From NCBI GenBank assembly GCA_003818675.1, contig RPPD01000068.1, positions 1 through 8,444 of the forward strand: a stretch of 8,444 nt of DNA, written 5' to 3'. The position numbers were made by a program, and so were the translations under genes. The stretch is from Spirochaetaceae bacterium. Lineage in GTDB: Bacteria > Spirochaetota > Spirochaetia > SZUA-6 > RPPD01. The notes beneath the pieces are model-generated. The model was not told the DNA's origin. It searched no databases and saw only the letters and a list, made by a program, of their open reading frames with translations. This document shows positions 6,427 through 8,444 of this stretch, one piece after another (position 1 is the first letter of the stretch; each line of letters opens with the position of its first letter).

Positions 6427-6486
6427 GCCCAACACCGGTTTACCCCTCGCCCCTCACCTCGTGAGGTGAGGGGCTACACCCTGCGC
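6427..6486. other. attC-like element (degenerate) after the small exported protein gene
   Basis: The element opens with GCCCAAC (6427-6433, fits RYYYAAC) 4 nt after the stop codon, contains a strong hairpin, and ends at CCTGCGC (6480-6486), which is the position aligned with GTTGGGC of the other repeat copy. Its 60-nt span falls in the known attC size range. The right core is not a GTTRRRY match and does not pair with the left core, so if it is an attC site it is decayed. GCCCAAC is the exact complement of the GTTGGGC at 5638. Confidence 0.3.
6450..6473. repeat. Perfect 11-bp GC-rich hairpin
   Basis: CCCCTCACCTC (6450-6460), the two bases GT, then GAGGTGAGGGG (6463-6473); in RNA the loop would open to about four bases. 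It could stop transcription from both sides between the exported protein gene and the convergent HTH pseudogene, but no T-run follows on either strand, so it is not a standard intrinsic terminator. Confidence 0.6.
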
Positions 6487-6503
6487 GCTCCAAACCACCC
6501 ATG
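6480..6503 (+). repeat. Copy 2 of the 24-nt repeat
   Basis: Begins CCTGCGC, then GCTCCAAACCACCCATG; gapless match to 5638-5661 at 18 of 24 positions, with 14 of 16 in the last 16 positions being CC/AACC/CCATG-type identities rather than simple repeats. It follows the hairpin and lies just beyond the end of the HTH pseudogene. Confidence 0.4.
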
Positions 6504-6516
6504 TGCAATTGTTCAA

Positions 6517-6803
6517 TCAGATCGACACACGAGATGTAGTAGGCGGTGAACCCGTAATGAAAGCAAGCGTTTTTAACTCATTGAAATGCTTTTGGGTCAG
6601 ACCGCCTTTCAGCCATGCCAGATCAAACTCCTCAAGTGTCGTTTTATTCTGGGATGCAGTGGTTTGGAAAGATAGCAATACACGGTGCGTTCTGATTTTC
6701 CGATTTCCATGGCAATGTCCTTGATCGACATACCTTGGCGTCGCAGCAGCAGTTGTGCTTCATGCATTTTTTGCTCCAGCATTTCGGGGCGTCTCCTCTT
6801 CAT
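6517..6803 (-). pseudogene. Small HTH protein, frameshifted
   Basis: The first frame (ATG 6803, or ATG 6782 with GAGGAG upstream) encodes MKRRRPEMLEQ, then LLLRRQGMSIKDIAMEIGKSERTVYCYLSK, a clear helix-turn-helix of the kind at the N-terminus of transposases and resolvases or in small regulators. It stops early at 6609 with unlikely sequence. One added A in the AAA run at 6663-6665 moves into the next frame, which reads TTLEEFDLAWLKGGLTQKHF, NELKTLAFITGSPP, and ends at TGA 6517-6519, giving about 95 residues of plausible coding sequence. So the gene is probably broken by a single-base loss, real or technical. No catalytic domain is visible. Function beyond DNA binding is unknown. Convergent with the exported protein gene. 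Confidence 0.5.
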
Positions 6804-6881
6804 TTAAGATTTTCTATAAAACCTATTGAAGGGAGTTCGCCCCTATTTTGTGGCGGACAGCGCGCTTTACAAGGAGCAGCA

Positions 6882-7070
6882 ATGCTGACGGAAGACAGGC
6901 TTGATGAATTGACAACACAATACAGCGGGGATTACAGTCTTAATCACACAAAAAGGATTCTCCGGATTATCCCGCTCATCGGTGAAGATTACAAAGACGG
7001 TGAAAAGGCCCGCATCACGGAATGCATCAGGTATCACCATGCAGTCAATGCCGCAAAAACCAGACTGTAA
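6882..7070 (+). pseudogene. Remnant of an HD-domain phosphohydrolase-like protein
   Basis: A 62-residue frame with a good ribosome site (AAGGAG, 6 nt before the ATG at 6882). The start, MLTEDRLDELTTQYSGDYSL followed by NHTKRILRIIPLIGE, looks like the first helix of an HD hydrolase (the His of NHTKRIL is the first metal ligand), and the end, ARITECIRYHHAVNAAKT, looks like a later helix of such a domain. The HD dipeptide and the residues around it are missing between them, and the frame ends abruptly at KTRL. My reading is an HD gene that lost its middle and its 3' half, leaving an open but inactive fragment. An intact short protein of unknown role is the alternative. The 78 nt upstream to the HTH pseudogene show no clear promoter. 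Confidence 0.45.
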
Positions 7071-7090
7071 ACACCCCTTTTCCTCCTCTT

Positions 7091-8125
7091 CTACAACTTG
7101 CAGACCTGGTCCCAATACTCCAGGTCAACAGGAATTCCCAGCCTGAGGTTTTCCTCGCGCAAGCGCATCATGCCCTGACCCGGATAGCGCACGCCCGTCT
7201 CGCCCTTGCAGGAAGCATCCGAATCAGGCAGGGGCGGTGCTGAAAGCAAATGCAAGATCATCTCATCGATTTTTGCGTCCATCTCCCCCTCACCCCAGAA
7301 TTTTTTTGGATCCATGGCGATGAATACCTGGCTGACGCGGTCATCCTCCATTTCCTTTGACAGGTCCGCTGTTGAGCGGCCGCCCGAGAGGCAGACCGCA
7401 ACAAGATCCAGCATGAACGCAAGCCCGGTTCCCTTCCACAACCCGATTGGCAAGGGACGCCTTGATTTTTTGATCTCCGCCGGGCTAAGAGTGAGTTTCC
7501 CTTCCATATCATAACCGCCATAAACCGGAAGGTCGCGGCCTTCACGGCCATAGAAATGCATTTTGCCATTGGAAAACTGCGCAAGCGACATGTCAAGAAG
7601 AATCGGGCCATCCCTGTGTGGCACGGCGAAAACAACAGGATTGTTGCCAAGCCTGCGTTCGGCCGAACCCCATGGCGGAATTATTGGAATTGTGTTCGTG
7701 AAGCAGATCCCGATGCAGCCAGCTTCTGCTGCTAAAAGCCCGTATGTGCCAGCGCGCATCCAGTGGTTGGTATTGCGCAAACCCACGATTCCAGCTCCAT
7801 GTTCATATGAAAGCTGTATGGCGCGGTCCATGCTGTGCGTGGCCATGACAGGTCCAGGTCCGCGGCAGGCATCCCATTGTTCCAGCATCCCGAATGAAGC
7901 CCTGCATACCGGTTGGGCATGAATGTCAATTCCGCCCTCCTCTGCCCTTTTTACAAATGGCAGGAAGCGGTTTAGTCCATGCGAGTACACGCCATCAAGA
8001 GAGTTTCTGGCAAATACACGGGCGCATAGTCCTGCCCGCTCCCGGGAAAAACCGATGGAGAGAAGCACTCGCTCGAACTCGGCGAGCATTTTTGAAAAGG
8101 GGCTACGAAGCTGATCTTTGTCCAT
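7091..8125 (-). CDS. dlgD: Ldh2-family NAD(P)H oxidoreductase, 2,3-diketo-L-gulonate reductase-like (YiaK/DlgD)
   Basis: A 344-residue member of the malate/L-lactate dehydrogenase (Ldh2) family. It closely follows E. coli YiaK from memory: ARNSLDGVYSHGLNRF with the catalytic His49, FGMLEQWDACRG, IVGLRNTNHWMRAGTYG (117-129), IGICFTNTIPIIPPWGSAE, and LWKGTGLAFMLDLVA. YiaK reduces 2,3-diketo-L-gulonate with NADH in L-ascorbate/diketogulonate use. The E. coli protein is 332 residues; the extra length here is a few residues at the N-terminus and a short insert near CKGETGVRYPGQ. The ATG at 8125 has no strong ribosome site, and a later ATG (8089) would cut into conserved sequence. No other diketogulonate genes are in view, so a related 2-keto acid or hydroxyacid substrate remains possible. 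It ends 20 nt from the HD remnant, convergent with it. Confidence 0.88.
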   Translation of the reverse strand: MDKDQLRSPFSKMLAEFERVLLSIGFSRERAGLCARVFARNSLDGVYSHGLNRFLPFVKRAEEGGIDIHAQPVCRASFGMLEQWDACRGPGPVMATHSMDRAIQLSYEHGAGIVGLRNTNHWMRAGTYGLLAAEAGCIGICFTNTIPIIPPWGSAERRLGNNPVVFAVPHRDGPILLDMSLAQFSNGKMHFYGREGRDLPVYGGYDMEGKLTLSPAEIKKSRRPLPIGLWKGTGLAFMLDLVAVCLSGGRSTADLSKEMEDDRVSQVFIAMDPKKFWGEGEMDAKIDEMILHLLSAPPLPDSDASCKGETGVRYPGQGMMRLREENLRLGIPVDLEYWDQVCKL

Positions 8126-8163
8126 GATCAGATAATATCAGAAAAGACAATAACGAAACATAC

Positions 8164-8192
8164 TTGACAATATTCAAGCTCTTCATAACAAT
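8164..8192 (+). promoter_or_regulatory. Possible promoter of the glycosyltransferase gene
   Basis: TTGACA (8164-8169), 17 nt, AACAAT (8187-8192, four of six matches). The -10 would end only 8 nt before the ATG at 8201, so the transcript would have almost no leader. A second TTGACA at 8192-8197 lies too close to the start to serve this gene. The 75-nt gap from 8126 is the only upstream region for both divergent genes. Confidence 0.35.
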
Positions 8193-8200
8193 TGACAACC

Positions 8201-8443
8201 ATGCGAATCGGCTTTTTTTCAGACTGCTGGGATCCCCAGATTAATGGCGTGATCACTTCCATGAAACACCTTGAATCAGAACTGTGCAAACATGGACATG
8301 AAGTTTACAAGTTCATCCCAAAAATCGGCCCCGACCGTGACTCGCGCAATGATATCTGTCACCAGCCTGCGGTGCGATATATCTTCCAGAAGGAGTACTC
8401 AGCTGCGCTTCCTTTGCCATATGGCGCCCTGCGCCATGCGCGC
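8201..8443 (+). CDS. Glycosyltransferase family 4-like, N-terminal part (3'-partial)
   Basis: The frame runs from ATG 8201 off the right edge, 81 residues visible. MRIGFFSDCWDPQINGVITS followed by MKHLESELCKHGHEVYKFIP is the classic N-terminal beta-alpha-beta of GT-B, GT4-type glycosyltransferases (the DxxxPQxNGVxTS glycine loop and the GHEV strand). Members with this exact start include diacylglycerol glucosyl- or mannosyltransferases of lipid and cell-wall synthesis, often described in Firmicutes and spirochaetes; the donor-binding C-terminal half is outside the window, so the product is not determined. There is no recognisable ribosome site before the ATG. It is divergent from the Ldh2-family gene. 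The family call is good; specificity is unknown. Confidence 0.82.
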   Translation, partial: MRIGFFSDCWDPQINGVITSMKHLESELCKHGHEVYKFIPKIGPDRDSRNDICHQPAVRYIFQKEYSAALPLPYGALRHAR

Positions 8444-8444
8444 A

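Noticed and set aside
7258..7650. Minus-strand 130-residue frame inside the Ldh2-family gene
   Set aside because: It is a shadow frame: arginine- and serine-rich, no ribosome site, lying wholly inside a gene with strong family motifs.

Overview
The window looks like a chromosomal segment of a bacterium of moderate GC content, made of ordinary housekeeping and metabolic genes interrupted by an AT-rich accessory patch. A spirochaete (Treponema/Spirochaeta-like) host is my tentative guess. It rests on the style of the glycosyltransferase at the right edge, the short secreted protein ending its signal peptide in FSQ, and the integron-like repeats. No rRNA, tRNA or marker protein settles it.

Layout. 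(1) 1-1682, plus strand: the 3' part of a nitrilase-superfamily hydrolase with its full Glu-Lys-Cys triad, then an exported alpha/beta hydrolase broken by a one-base frameshift. (2) 1672-4775, minus strand: a tight four-gene operon in the order Rrf2-type regulator, metX, metW, pirin. A good sigma70 promoter lies upstream, with a leader inverted repeat that could be the Rrf2 operator. MetX and MetW make O-acyl-homoserine for methionine synthesis, and the Rrf2 protein carries three cysteines in the Fe-S position, so redox or Fe-S control of methionine synthesis is a reasonable inference. (3) 4890-6520, AT-rich accessory patch: a vapBC toxin-antitoxin pair behind a perfect 10-bp-arm palindrome that covers its -10 box, then a small exported protein of unknown function. 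The second gene lies between GTTGGGC and GCCCAAC, and a related 24-nt block follows both gene ends, which resembles an integron cassette. (4) 6517-7070, decayed DNA: a frameshifted HTH gene and a short remnant of an HD-domain protein. (5) 7091-8125, minus strand: an intact Ldh2-family oxidoreductase very like E. coli YiaK/DlgD. (6) 8201-end, plus strand: the N-terminus of a GT4-type glycosyltransferase, divergent from the oxidoreductase.

The most interesting points are the cassette-like boundaries around the small exported protein, the self-contained Rrf2-metX-metW-pirin operon, and two independent losses of one A from A-runs that break genes. The latter could be true decay or sequencing error. 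I see no CRISPR array, prophage or clearly new defence system.
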